A stretch of 64,000 nucleotides of DNA from Tigriopus japonicus (lineage: Eukaryota; Arthropoda; Copepoda; Harpacticoida; Harpacticidae): the NCBI GenBank assembly GCA_010645155.1, contig CM021313.1, positions 1,668,588-1,732,587 of the forward strand. The letters run 5' to 3'. Positions within the stretch are counted from its first letter, which is position 1, and every line of letters starts with the position of its first letter. A model generated the notes under the pieces. It saw only the letters and a list, made by a program, of their open reading frames with translations, was not told the origin of the DNA and searched no databases. This document shows, one piece after another, positions 33,930 to 44,910 of this stretch. The translations under genes were made by a program, and so were the position numbers.

Positions 33930-36180
33930 GAATTAACCCAGATCAAGGGCTTGTTGTGCGTTGAGGTTCAGAGAATTATCACGAGATGGTGCTGATCCAC
34001 GCGTCAACTTGGAAAAATCGGAGTGAGTCATATACATAACTTTTGAAGTCACTCATGTTTGAAATCAAGATGATATGATCGTAAAAGTTATTGTATCGTG
34101 TAGAGAGAATCATCCCCTCCCAAATCCACATATTTTGGGCTGATGTAATTGATTTGAACTCAAATTATGGGACTTGGAAGATTCTCGTTGCCCGTCTAGG
34201 TTGAGAGATGTGAGTTTATCCTGACAATGGTTTTGGTTGCGCAACGTAGCTTAAATAACAAAACAAAGGAGCAAGAATCCGGGATTATAAAATCCGGTAG
34301 TTTTCAAAGCATCCAAGTCGCAAAGGTGGTCTGTGGAATGCGAAAACCAAGAATGGAAGAACAAGGGTTTTCGCATTTCTTAGACTACCCTTATGAGTTA
34401 CATGCTATGAAAAATGCATTTTTTAATCCCGGATTCCTGATCGTTTGTTTTGTTGTTTGAGCCCCGTTGCGCAACCAAAACCATTGTCAGGATAAACTCA
34501 CATCTCTCAACCTAGACGGGCAACGAGAATCTTCCGAGTCCCATAATTTGAGTTCAAATCAACTACATCAGCCCAAAATATGTGGATTTGGGAGGGGATG
34601 ATTCCCTCTACACGATACAATAACTTTTAAGATCATATCATCTTGATTTCAAACATGAGTGACTTCAAAAGTTATGTATTGGCGTTAGGCCGATCTGATT
34701 CTGCCTTCATTTCTCAAGTGTGACGAGTTTTCGATTGAAGATCGAGATTTCACTCGTTTAAAAATAATGCGACGGTGTCAGTCAACTACTTTTATGCCTT
34801 GATTACATCTACTTATTTGAGATATAATCAAAAAGGTACACTTTCGTAGTTTAGTTGATATGCAAAGCCAATTGAATGGATATTTGCGGTATTTTGATTT
34901 TCGTATTTTGTACCTGCCTGTTGCTTCTTTAGTACTATGTGAGATCGCGGACATTGAGTCGTGCTGCGCAGGTGGACCGAAACTTGAAATGCTCAATGCT
35001 GTTAGAAAAAGACATGATTCTGATATTTTTGGTGGCTACATGTGGTGTACCAATATTGCGACGGACCAACGTCTTTTAAAATGCGCTAAAAAGTACTCAG
35101 GCTTCCTGTAAGAGTGAAATAAAAAAACAACTTTTCACCAAACCTCACATTTATGTCGGAGGGCCAGACCTAATCAGGGTTCAAACTTTATTTGTAGACC
35201 AATTTGAATCATCCCTCTTGTCTCGCTTGACTCAATGAACACGTAATTTACTTTTGAAAAATTGACATGGTTTTGATTTGAGCAAACTCATGAGCCGCTT
35301 TGATGATCGGTATCGAAGGACGCACGTTTGGGATTTTTATGATTACCGCTCTGACCCTGAATTACCGTTCCGACGCGGCCAGCCGTCCAAACTAAAAGCG
35401 TCGTCTTGCTTTAGTCCAAAACAACAAGAGCAACTTACGAGAGGGAAAAACCAAAAGACCTTTCATGACTAGCATCAGAAGATGTTTGAAGGATGGTAGA
35501 GGCAACCAATCAACAAACCCACCAATCGATCTACCATGGGAATCCAGACCAAAGCCAAGAAACAACTAGATTCTACACGCAAGCTTAAGTGAAAACATGT
35601 AAGAATGGGTGACACCACCAAACACCGACACCGTTCCAAAACATTTCGAGAAAAAATGCCACAGTATCAGAAACTTCAATTTTTAGAAAGATTCTTCACC
35701 TCTCTATCAGAATGACCCGATGGCAGTGAACAAAATGATATGCCATGGACAGAATCAAGGCTCAATGTGACCTACCCTATGCCATACCGTTGATGAATAA
35801 ATCCCAGATAATTGGAACTTTTTTTTAATGAAAAGCTTACAAAATTTCCTTTTAACACCAATCTTCTTTGGACTATTCCATGATTCATCTGATTTCAATT
35901 GGCCTAAATGGTTTATGGGGTCCTTAACGTCATCGCTGCTAAGTGTTGTTGAAGCGTCAAAAGTGATCTAATGTCCGCAAAATTGCTGCCTTGTTGTCAT
36001 TGGTTGAGCGGGCTCAATTCTGAACCAATCCCTGACTTTGTTTAGATTAGTGACCTCACTGAATCGTTGGCTAATATGACTCGCTCTGATTTTTCCAATT
36101 TGACGCGTGGATCAGCATCATCTCGTGATAATTCTCCGAACCTCAACGCACAACAAACCCTTGATCTGGGTTAATTCAGC
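33930..36180. mobile_element. Inverted-repeat element with 105-bp arms
   Basis: Arms 33,930-34,034 and 36,076-36,180 are nearly perfect reverse complements (AATTAACCCAGATCAAGGGC at the left end; GATCTGGGTTAATT at the right end). The left arm ends exactly where the 642-bp palindrome inserted. Inner frames of 60-85 residues show no similarity I recognise. Confidence 0.7.
34035..34676. mobile_element. 642-bp near-perfect palindrome flanked by TA
   Basis: The whole element folds on itself. CATAACTTTTGAAGTCACTC at the left pairs with GAGTGACTTCAAAAGTTATG at the right, and about 215 bp of each arm match with only a few differences. Weaker pairing continues to the centre near 34,357. TA at both edges (34,033-34,034 and 34,677-34,678) fits a Tc1/mariner-type target duplication. 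It has no real coding capacity; frames inside are by-products. Confidence 0.85.
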
Positions 36181-36196
36181 ATAACAGAGCTACGTA

Positions 36197-36490
36197 GTGA
36201 TGTGACTTGGTGTGTTGGGCAAGCTTTTTTGCGCGAGGTCGCAAGGTAGGGTCACCTAATGGAGATTTCGTGTTGTGCTCAGCTATATCAGCAAAAACAA
36301 ATTTGAGTGTCATTTGCAACCCTGTTCAGAAGTCACAAAAGTTAGGGACGCCGTTCCGTTCTCCTTGATGAAAAAACAGGTTTTTGAAGATTGGTAAGCA
36401 AAGAGGAATACGATTTCACAAAGGTCAATTGGCGACACTACCTTACGACCTCGCGCAAAAAATCTTGCCCAACACACCAAGTCACATCAC
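36197..36490. mobile_element. 294-bp MITE with long terminal repeats and TA duplication
   Basis: Starts GTGATGTGACTTGGTGTGTT and ends with its reverse complement. About 60 bp pair at each end (GCGCGAGGTCG in both). Flanked by TA at 36,195-36,196 and 36,491-36,492, a Tc1/mariner-type signature. Confidence 0.8.
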
Positions 36491-37014
36491 TAAGAGCTAG
36501 AGCTCAAAGTTACAGCATTACTTACAAAAAATAATGTGACCATTTTTGGCCCATCTCTTTCGTTTTTCTCTTTTTTTGCTTTCCTGCAATTTCAGATAAA
36601 CAACCAAAAGTAGCGAGTTTAGAGTACGAAACCTTTCGAAAGTTTCACACTCATGATTATATATGAAATATGATGGTGGTTTGCTTTATTTTTTGTCTTA
36701 TTTGGTCTAACTGATAAACTCAAATTCAAAGTCTCTTTCTATCTAAATGAGAGCAAATGTGTGCGAAAAATGTGTCTTATTAAACTGGATCAACCCAAAG
36801 GATGCTTGATAAGTTCAACTCAGCTATCTTTATTGATAAAAGGTTAGTGCATGATATGTCTCCTCTAGAACAAATGCATAATGAATGAACTGGAATCAGG
36901 TGTTATTCTGGCGGTTTTTTGAAAAAATCTGTCGGCGAATTTCGATATCTGGCGTTTTTGACAGGGTGATCTGGCGTTTTTGATCTCCAATTACCTAGCA
37001 GCCCTGTTTAACGA

Positions 37015-40000
37015 CGGTGTCAAACTTGATGTCGGCGATAGCCAAGAAGCACACATCGACCTCAACTGGGTCTTGGCCTCGTGACGTCATGTGATGACTT
37101 GGACAGCCGGTCATGTGACCTCAACAGAAAAAGTAGGACATTGTTCTGAATTCCATGCACGTCAGCATTGAAGAGATTTGAAGAGGAAGGCTGTTAGCAA
37201 TGACTGTCATTACGATAAATCATTCACCTGGATCACAGAGAGTTCGGAGGATTTTTTTCAAATTCCTGTACCACTCAAAATTGACATCTTTTTTTAAATT
37301 TTTTATCTCATGTCTTCAGGCTTTCTCGAAATCAACAAGACATAGAAATTGTCTTAGGGTGGCCAAATGCAGACTAGTTATGCGACATTCAAATTTTCCA
37401 AAAGATTTCTAAATTATGAAACGATCTTTTGGTAACCTGAAAAGTTTAGGAAATAAAGACATAGTTTTACGTAAGTGTTCACTTTTTGTTTTGCTTAATC
37501 ATGGACACTGTTGGTTACCTCCGGCTTTCTGTATTGGACTACAGAAATGTTTTGAATCTGTTACGTTGTAGTCAGACTGAAATTTTAGTCAGCCATGATG
37601 GTCTAGAAAACAAAATGAGGACGTCTGCTTTACTCGAATATTTTTCCATCAAAATGTTGGAAAAATATACCCAAATATGGCTTTTTGCCTTTGTGAGTGG
37701 CTCTTGTGATTCCGTGGAGTTAAAAAGGGCTTATTTTCTCATCAGAAAGCAGTTCTACGAGTGCTTCAATGCCATCAAGAAACAATCAAAACTCGAGGAA
37801 TAAAACTTGTCCATGGTCTTCAAAATAAAGCTTACAACTGATCTAACTCATTCCATTTATTGTGATCAATTTAGAGTCAATCGGCAGTTTGCTGGTGGGC
37901 CACAAAACGAAGTTTATAAGGACTTAAAAAGAGAAACTTCAGACCACGCTCTTAAGTGATGTGTCATCACGGTTTTGTTGACCTGATGATGCAAAGGAAG
38001 CCGTGGGATGCCAAGAAATGGGTTCAAACAGCTCATACCCTTCCTTTCGTCCATGTTCCATCGATTTAAGTGGTGGACTATCTTATATTTATGTGAGGAA
38101 GTTGGCCGATGATCGAGCCCTTCCTTTCTACAGTTCGAAAGCCATTGCTGACTATCCAAGTAACAATGTGTGGTCAACAAGTTCGTCAATATATTCACCA
38201 AGAGCCAGCAATCAACCCAATTCAAGCCAATCCCGACTATTTTCAGTTTCAATTTGCTAAAATTTTCTTTTATGGACAATAAACTCATTAATCGTCTATT
38301 GCGCGATAAAACACTTTTTGTTCCTACTTTTCCCGTCATTTGGTACAAGACCTTTTGTAGTATTACGTCGACACGTGTATGACATGCTCTTTTTGCTAAA
38401 ATCGGCATTTTTTATCCTCGAGTGTTAAAAACGCTTGGCATTGGCATGTGCCCATTTTCAAATGTTAGACTCCAGATTATTTGTCCAATTGAGGGTTGCC
38501 AATTTGTATCGATCAGAGTTCAAAAGTTAGGTCAGGGTCAGAAAATAAAAAGATTGCCATTTCAATGCTTTAGCAATGAAAAAGTCATTTGGAAATTTAT
38601 GGTTCATAATAAAGTGCTCAAAAGGGCTTGTTTTTTTCCGCCCCAAAATACTGAAATATTGGTTAGAAGTAAGATCGATTTGGCAGGCCTGGAATATTTC
38701 AGGGTTCAAAATTATTTGATCATTAGCAAAATATGATAGAAAAAATGTAAGAAAATGAGTCGTACAAGAATTTGATATTTTGTGTACAAGTAGAGGACTA
38801 ACAAAGAAGTTGTGTGAATCTAGTGGCTTGCATTGCTAACAACATCTGTCTTAAAACCAACCGGCGCCCAACGTGCCATGCTATGATTTCTGACAAAAAC
38901 TGCTTTAACTCACTCAATTGTGTTGTTCAAGGCTTAATGACTAAGTTAAAAAGTACTAATGTGGTTTGGTTGAATTTTTGAAATTGCTAACCCCCAATTC
39001 TAATCCAAATTAGGCAGACAAATTTTCAAGAAAATGTCTGAGCGAAAAAGACTGTAAATTCCAGTCAAAGTTGGGTAAATTGCTTGATGAAGTGTAATAA
39101 ATTATAATTAAAATTACTTCCTCAAAAAATCTAATTCATCACAATAACATTGTCTGAATAATTAATTGACTTCAATGGACTTCAAAATTATGGGGATCAT
39201 TTAAAATTTATTTTGTTGTACTTTTTGGCAAAATTGTATTGACTGAGACTCATTTGTCAATATTGAATTTGATTTATTCTAAGTTTCATGCTAAAGTAGG
39301 TTTGATTTTATTCATTATCTTTACTTTTGAAACAGAAACATATTAGGCAAGTGATGGTTTTCCTACTTTGTTTAAAAACTGTTGTTTATTGATTTTTTCA
39401 CTTGCCATTTGAATACTTGAGAAATGCTAATCAAAATTGATTTTGACACACATTTTTGTCCTGAAATGCTATGACAGTAACTTATTAATTAATTGATGTT
39501 TCAGTGTTTTCTTTTTTGTTGAAGACACATTCTGTTAAAGCCAAAGTTGTTACATTGTTAGTAATAATTCAAGCCTGAAGAAATTGTTTCCTCACAGCCT
39601 TTACATGGTAATTGGAAGGCTGTTGGATAAAACTTTAACATGTATGTTTATTCATTCAACCCTTTTTATTTCTTTTTACATTCATATTGAGCCTTATAAC
39701 CCCCAATTGCCGAACTGGAAACCTTTTGAGTGTAAATCATGGCATTGAATTCAGGAGAATGTCCTACTTTTTTACAGCAAGGTGACTTGAGAAAACGTCA
39801 ATTCAAGAAGCTGCATTTTGCGGATTAGGGTTGGGTTTTTGCAATCTTTTGGATGCGTAGATTATTCTAGGCTTGTCTGTAAGATTCTCACAAGAAATAA
39901 AGTCATTTTCTTGCAAAATAATCCGTTTCTGCGCTCTAAGTTGTGACACTTGGGGGGCGGGAATCGGTCACCCTCTGAGCGTACTTTGGTGAAGAATTTC

Positions 40001-40026
40001 AAAACAAAAGGAGGCCGAGACCCTAT
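37015..40026. other. Long AT-rich stretch with few features
   Basis: Apart from the possible small gene at 37,501-37,803 nothing is supported. An overlapping pair of frames on both strands at 37,914-38,408 has no recognisable similarity. Confidence 0.4.
37501..37803 (+). CDS. Possible small protein of 100 residues, unknown
   Basis: The frame starts at ATG 37,501 and ends at TAA 37,801-37,803, with an AATAAA at 37,824-37,829. Codon choice looks more gene-like than its surroundings. The product is hydrophilic to mixed, with Leu-rich N-terminal and Lys/Phe-rich C-terminal parts, no signal peptide and no domain I know. It lies about 490 bp right of the 5-kb hAT-like element. It may be a last exon, a transposon remnant or chance. 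Confidence 0.3.
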   Translation: MDTVGYLRLSVLDYRNVLNLLRCSQTEILVSHDGLENKMRTSALLEYFSIKMLEKYTQIWLFAFVSGSCDSVELKRAYFLIRKQFYECFNAIKKQSKLEE

Positions 40027-40034
40027 ACAGTTAG

Positions 40035-41216
40035 CAGGGTTGGGGAGTAATTGTAATTACAATTACAATTACAATTACGTAATTTCAATTACAATTACAT
40101 GTAATTGTAATTAATTACATTTTTGGGCCAAGTAATTGTAATTGTAGTTAATTATATTTTTGGCCATGTTATTGACGAATTTTCAATAGAGGTTGTGAAG
40201 AATTGATTGTCGTCTTTCGCTTTGGGCACTGCCAAGACCTGCCAAGTAGACATCGCTGTAGGCCAGCCAGCACTGTCCAGGCACATGGAAAGAGACAAAT
40301 TACCTAATATTTCAAGTAAATTTGCCAACAATGTCACCAACCAATGTCCTTTTTGATATCGGTAAACAATTATGATACTTATTTTTCAGTACAATATCAC
40401 ACATATTGCGAAATAGTTAAGATTATGTTGAGTTTTGTCTCTTTCAGAGTGCATGGACACTGCTGGCTGGCCTTTAGCGATGTCTACACAACAGGCTGGT
40501 GGGGCGGGAATAGAGGGGGCAACAAATAATTCTTCACAACCTCTATTACAAATTACCAATTACTTTTAAAACTCTTACTTCTTCAAATTAACCATATTAT
40601 CAATTGATTCTTTGAGTTTTCACTTGCAAAACAATTACTTTGTCATCAATTTGAGGTCAATGTGTTGCCACTTACAGGTAGCTTTTGTTACAATACACAC
40701 CCAAGTTATGATGTTTAAATACGTTTGAACTAAAATAGCTTTTGACTATGATTTTTGTGTCACGAGATAGGGCTTTTCACAACTAAGGGCAGACAAATGT
40801 GGTGGAAAAATAAGGTTTTAAAACATTGTCATACTTGATATATGTGTATAAAGTTCGTGTTTTCTGGAAAAGAAAAATATGCCTTGTGGTTCATGGCATA
40901 ATTGTTTTGATATTTAAGCCCGTTCATAAACTTTTGGTTTTTGTTAATCACTCTTTCATATTAACCTTTAAGGCTTTATAAGTCGCCAGTTGGTGCATCG
41001 CCATTTAAAAATGGCAGATCTGTTTGTTTTTCATCGTTTTGAAAAGGCAAAAGGGTGAAAGAGACGGAAGGATTGTAATTGTCATGTAATTGACATGTAA
41101 TTGAAGTCAATTACATTTTCGGATGATGTAATTGTAATTGTAATTAATTACATTTTTTGACAAAGTAATTGTTAATTGTAATCAATAACATTTTTCAAGT
41201 AATTGACCCAACTCTG
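40035..41216 (+). mobile_element. hAT-like MITE family B, copy 2 (1,182 bp with an insert)
   Basis: Same ends as the copy at 24,502 (CAGGGTTGGG ... CCCAACTCTG), with a perfect 8-bp duplication ACAGTTAG (40,027-40,034 and 41,217-41,224). Apart from a 357-bp insert the two copies are very similar along their length (for example TACAATACACACCCAAG, CTGGAAAAGAAAAATATGCC). Confidence 0.88.
40188..40544. mobile_element. 357-bp foldback MITE nested in family B copy 2
   Basis: Ends AGAGGTTGTGAAGAATT and AATTCTTCACAACCTCT are perfect inverted repeats. Pairing resumes internally (GTAGACATCGCTGTAGGCCA with TGGCCTTTAGCGATGTCTAC). Copy 1 of family B shows the empty site, which implies a 2-bp AT duplication. 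Frames inside are not genes. Confidence 0.8.
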
Positions 41217-41329
41217 ACAGTTAGTTCCGTTTTGGTCATTGTAGTCTACCTGGGATATAAGTCGGTATTGCCGTCTAGAATCGCTGACTTTGCATTGGGG
41301 TAATTGGTATGGCCCATGAATGTCTTCCA

Positions 41330-41480
41330 ATCTGGGAGATGAGTCATACTGTCATAGATATGGACAAAATATTGACAGGAAGAGCATAGATTATGTGAAC
41401 TAAACTTAAACTTAACCTAACCTAACCAAGCCTTACCTAACCTAAACATACCTAAAAATATAGAAAAACAACCCACACTT
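41330..41480 (-). repeat. TTAGG-bearing dispersed repeat, copy 2 (inverted)
   Basis: Reverse complement of 27,957-28,160: CCTAACCTAACC and CTTACCTAACCTAAAC runs near 41,410-41,440, then CTAAAAATATAGAAAAACA. Confidence 0.7.
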
Positions 41481-42540
41481 CCCTAAAGCAGGGGTTTAGA
41501 AAAAATAGTCAAGAGTGAAACTCTTGGGTTGGTGTGATGCTTTGCGGAGTCAAATGAAAACTGCATTAGCAACCTTGAATTACATGATCGTGCACCACTT
41601 TCAATCACAGAGTTCCCAGAGTGGCGACCCTGGGGCAGACAGGGCTAACATGTTGTTGGAAAAATTTCAGGCCCCAGCTGACCTTTGGCTGAGACGTTTT
41701 CCAAGCAGTTGTGCCCAAACGGCCCAAACAAGTTCGTTTGTAGGGTTGAAGTCATGGTCACTAATTCCACCCTAAAATGCCCCAATCGGTCAGGGCCTGT
41801 CAAGAATAACTCGTCAGACCAGAGGCACGATTCTGCACGTAAACTTCATGCTATTTAATCGCAACATTTCACAACGAACACAACCTTTGCATGAGGGGAT
41901 ATTTGTTTGTTTGGGCACAACTTTGGTAATAATTTTCGGAAATATCAAGTTTTCACGTGCAACCTTTGCTCTTCAACAGCTGTAACTCGTCCAACAAAAA
42001 TTTCTTAATATCTGCCCTGTGCAAGACTAGGGACTAAGATCATAATTGAGGGGGGACTCTGATGCTGTGACAGTGCGAGAAGGCCAGGAAATTCGGGAAT
42101 CCCCAATTTCCCCTTTAATTGCGATCTTAGTCTCCGGCCTTGCCATTATAACGTTTGTGTTGGACTACCATGTTGTTCGAGGTTGCGAGTCCAGTTTTCA
42201 TTTGGCTCTGCAAAGCATCACACGACCCAGACTTTGACATCAAAGGTGAAAAAAATATTTGCTCATGACAAATAGTTTTTCAAGGGTGGAGCAATTACTC
42301 CTTGCATTTTTGAGACCAGGGGAATATCAGAATACCCATTTGAACTCCTCTAGCAAAAAATTTCAAATTCATATGTTTTTGACACCAACGAAAACACCTG
42401 AAAGGTATTTTTTTGAGTGCCCATTGAATTTTGGTTGGTGTTATTATCTTTAATCTGTATTAATCGGAGGTCAGTTCAAATTAGACTTTTTATTATTATG
42501 GATTGAACTTATTTCTCATGTTTCACCAATATTTGTCATA
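41481..42540. other. Unassigned sequence, possible decayed element
   Basis: A GC-richer segment at about 41,515-41,900 has open stretches on both strands but no motif I can assign. It may be an old transposase remnant. Nothing else seen. Confidence 0.35.
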
Positions 42541-42594
42541 AATAATAATAATAATGTTTATTGCGACATTTAAAGTCATTGGACATTAGGTCAG
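42541..42594 (-). repeat. SINE/LINE 3' tail with (ATT)n end
   Basis: On the minus strand it reads TAATGTCCAATGACTTTAAA, then TGTCGCAATAAACATTATT with further ATT units. The same tail occurs at 58,063-58,107. Microsatellite ATT tails are typical of non-LTR retroelements and the SINEs that borrow their 3' ends. Confidence 0.65.
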
Positions 42595-43573
42595 ATGTTT
42601 TTTGTATTCCAAGGTGTGCTAGCAAAGTTGACTTCAAGGCAACTTCAAGGCAGTTTCAGCCGTTTTGTTGATAGCATAAGCTTTCTTGAATCAGAAGTAC
42701 ACCAAGCAACTCATGAAAAAGAGAAGTGTACCACTGGTGCCAAGGTGCAACAAGTAGATACGTCAACAATTTTCCAACGCTCATATGTTTAGCATGCACA
42801 AACATGTGCTAGTTCCATTGACTTCAAGTAAACTTCTAGCAAGCTGGGTCGCTATTTGGGCTTAGCATCAGGTTTAATTGATGAGAGGTTCTCCGAGAAG
42901 CACGCCTAGAGAGGAGCATTCCAACGTTGTGGAAGCACTCCCATTTGAATACTTCAACGCTGATCAATCGAACTGCAAGCGAACTTCCTTCCAGTGTTTC
43001 CTTAAATTAGCTGCCGAAATTTGCATGCTGCTGTGAGATCAATCAATGTTTTGAGTTGAATGGAGTAATATGAAATAAAGAAGGAGAAATGTGGAAGAGC
43101 TGAATCAGCGGGCAATTAGTGTTTCGAGAGGATGAATTTACGATCATAGATGTAGGGGCACTTCTAGGTTGGAATGAGAGACTTACTTTCCAAAATGGCA
43201 GCTGTCTCAACAAAACCAGCCAATTGAACTACGAAGTGTACTAACAAGTACACTTTCTAGAGTTGCCATCAAAACATATGCTCACACCATTTACTTGAAG
43301 TGGACAATTCATATTGCGTTTGGCACGATTTGTCAAAATTGCACCCAACAAACTATCAGAGTGTCACAAGTTCAAATTGAATTAGTATATGAAATCACTG
43401 AATGCGATTTGGTTGGGTAGCAGAAATCTTCAAAGGAGTTGTGTTTATAAAGTTAATGAAAAGTTTACTCTCAAGTAGACTTTGTAGCATACCTTCAAGT
43501 AAACTAGCAAGCATTCCAAGACCAATACAACCAAAACATATGACCCTTCATATGTATGCATATATATTCGTAT
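42595..43573. mobile_element. Probable DNA element separating SINE head and tail
   Basis: About 980 bp lie between a SINE tail (42,541-42,594) and the matching body (from 43,574). Its ends are loosely inverted (GTCAGATGTTTTTTGTATTCC against the complement of AATACAACCAAAACATATGACC, both followed by GCTAGYAAA-type words), and the ACTTCAAGTAAACT motif recurs inside. The copy at 58,063-58,150 shows head-side and tail sequence directly joined. Confidence 0.5.
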
Positions 43574-43823
43574 GCATTTAAATTCAAAGTGGAAATGTCT
43601 TGGTTGAGGGGTTGGCTGCCATTCGAGGCGTCATGTCCACTATTCCCATCCATTCCTGTCGTGTTGTTCCGTCTGGCTGTCGTATTCCTTGTTCGGTTGA
43701 GGTCCGCCATCTGTGGCCAGTGAAAAAGGGCTTATCCTTCGGAGATAGGTCAGGGAGGAGAATTGAACCGACTACCTATCCCACGCCAGGAAGGTGCCTT
43801 ATCCACTTGACCACTTCTCCTCC
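43574..43823 (-). mobile_element. tRNA-derived SINE, 5' head and body
   Basis: Minus strand: a box A-like TGGTCAAGTGGATAAGGC (43,796-43,813) and box B GGTTCAATTC (43,760-43,769), with GGAGGAGAAG pairing roughly with the AATTCTCCTCC after box B. The body ends AACCAAGACATTTCCACTTT, which in the copy at 58 kb continues into the ATT-tailed 3' end. Confidence 0.65.
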
Positions 43824-43829
43824 TTTAAA

Positions 43830-44902
43830 TATAGAAAAAAATAGGAGGCATAATTAAGATTTGAGATTTAATCTAAAAATCAAGCACAAAACTACTTGAT
43901 TTGGATATGTGATACCCTTTGTATTTGTGAGTATTTGGTTCTGAATCTGTATTGATTGTAATGGGTTCACATCTTTTTTGTTGCCTAGCCATCCAAATCT
44001 TGCAATTTATGTGTTGACTATGTGCTAATTATCGAGTCAGGTTATGTCAATAGTTTTTATTGTTAGGCATTAGTGCCCGGATTTTTTGTAAATAAGAGCC
44101 AAAATATTAAATGTACATTATCTTTGAATTTCTCCAAAAAAATGGAAAATAAAATCTTTTTGACATCGCCATCCATTACTTGGTAATTTTGTTTGTGTAC
44201 ACCAATTGATTTGTTGACGAAAACATATTTGATGTAGAAATGACTGTTGTATTTTATGTCCATGCATTTGTGGCCAAACTCAAAAAATTCATAATTTTTT
44301 TATTGAAAATTTCCTCCTGATTTCTAAACTCTAATAAAGCTCATATGTTTTGGGGGCAAAGCTCTGTTCTTGACTTGCTAGTTTACTTCAAAGTGCCTGG
44401 TTTTCTTGATAGATCTGTTGTTTTTCAAATTTGACAGACCGTTTGATCTTGAAATTCCCAAACGTCTTTGATTGTTTGCTTGCCTGCTTTCAGAGTCATT
44501 GCCTATTAATTTTAGTTACCCCATATTTCTTATTTTGTCTCTTTCTCGCACACCTTTCAACTCTGCGCCGAAGTACAGGTCATGGGGCATGCTGTTTTTG
44601 AAACGAATTTGATAAAACACAGAATAGAAGTTAGCTGGGAGTTCATTTGATCGGCCTTGAAGTGTTCCATTGGGAATGCTTCAACGCCGCTGGAGAACTT
44701 CCCTCTTCTCATATTAAGACCAAATAGGGAGAAGGCTGAATTGAAGTCAATGCTGCTAGCACACCTTGGTGCATGCTTAACATATCAGCTAATGTGTTCT
44801 TAAATGCTTTTGACTTCTTCATGGTATTCTACAGAAGCTGATGATTGTAGGTAAAAAGGTCACAAACAAAAGCATCACAAGTAAATACGTCACAGCAAAA
44901 AT
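43830..44902. other. Repeat-derived intergenic sequence
   Basis: No gene. Motifs of the preceding element recur (CATATGTTTTGGGGGCAAAG near 44,342; GCTAGCACACCTTGGTGC near 44,757). Confidence 0.4.
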
Positions 44903-44910
44903 GTCATGAG

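Larger units (their letters stand above)
31988..37006. mobile_element. 5.0-kb hAT-like element, non-autonomous, with nested insertions
   Basis: The left end is CAGGGCTGCCAG; the right end is CTAGCAGCCCTG. A perfect 8-bp target duplication TTTAACGA flanks it (31,980-31,987 and 37,007-37,014). The left 220 bp carry about ten copies of a TCTGGCGGT/TTTGGCGGG word; the right 110 bp carry three or four more, in the same rather than inverted orientation. The interior holds copy 2 of the 1.5-kb repeat (32,270-33,930), an inverted-repeat element (33,930-36,180), a 642-bp palindrome and a 294-bp MITE. Frames inside are short (largest about 100 residues) and show no hAT transposase or BED finger. Confidence 0.85.

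Noticed and set aside
37914..38408. 164-residue minus-strand frame
   Set aside because: An opposing frame of similar quality covers the same bases, and neither has a recognisable motif or splice context.
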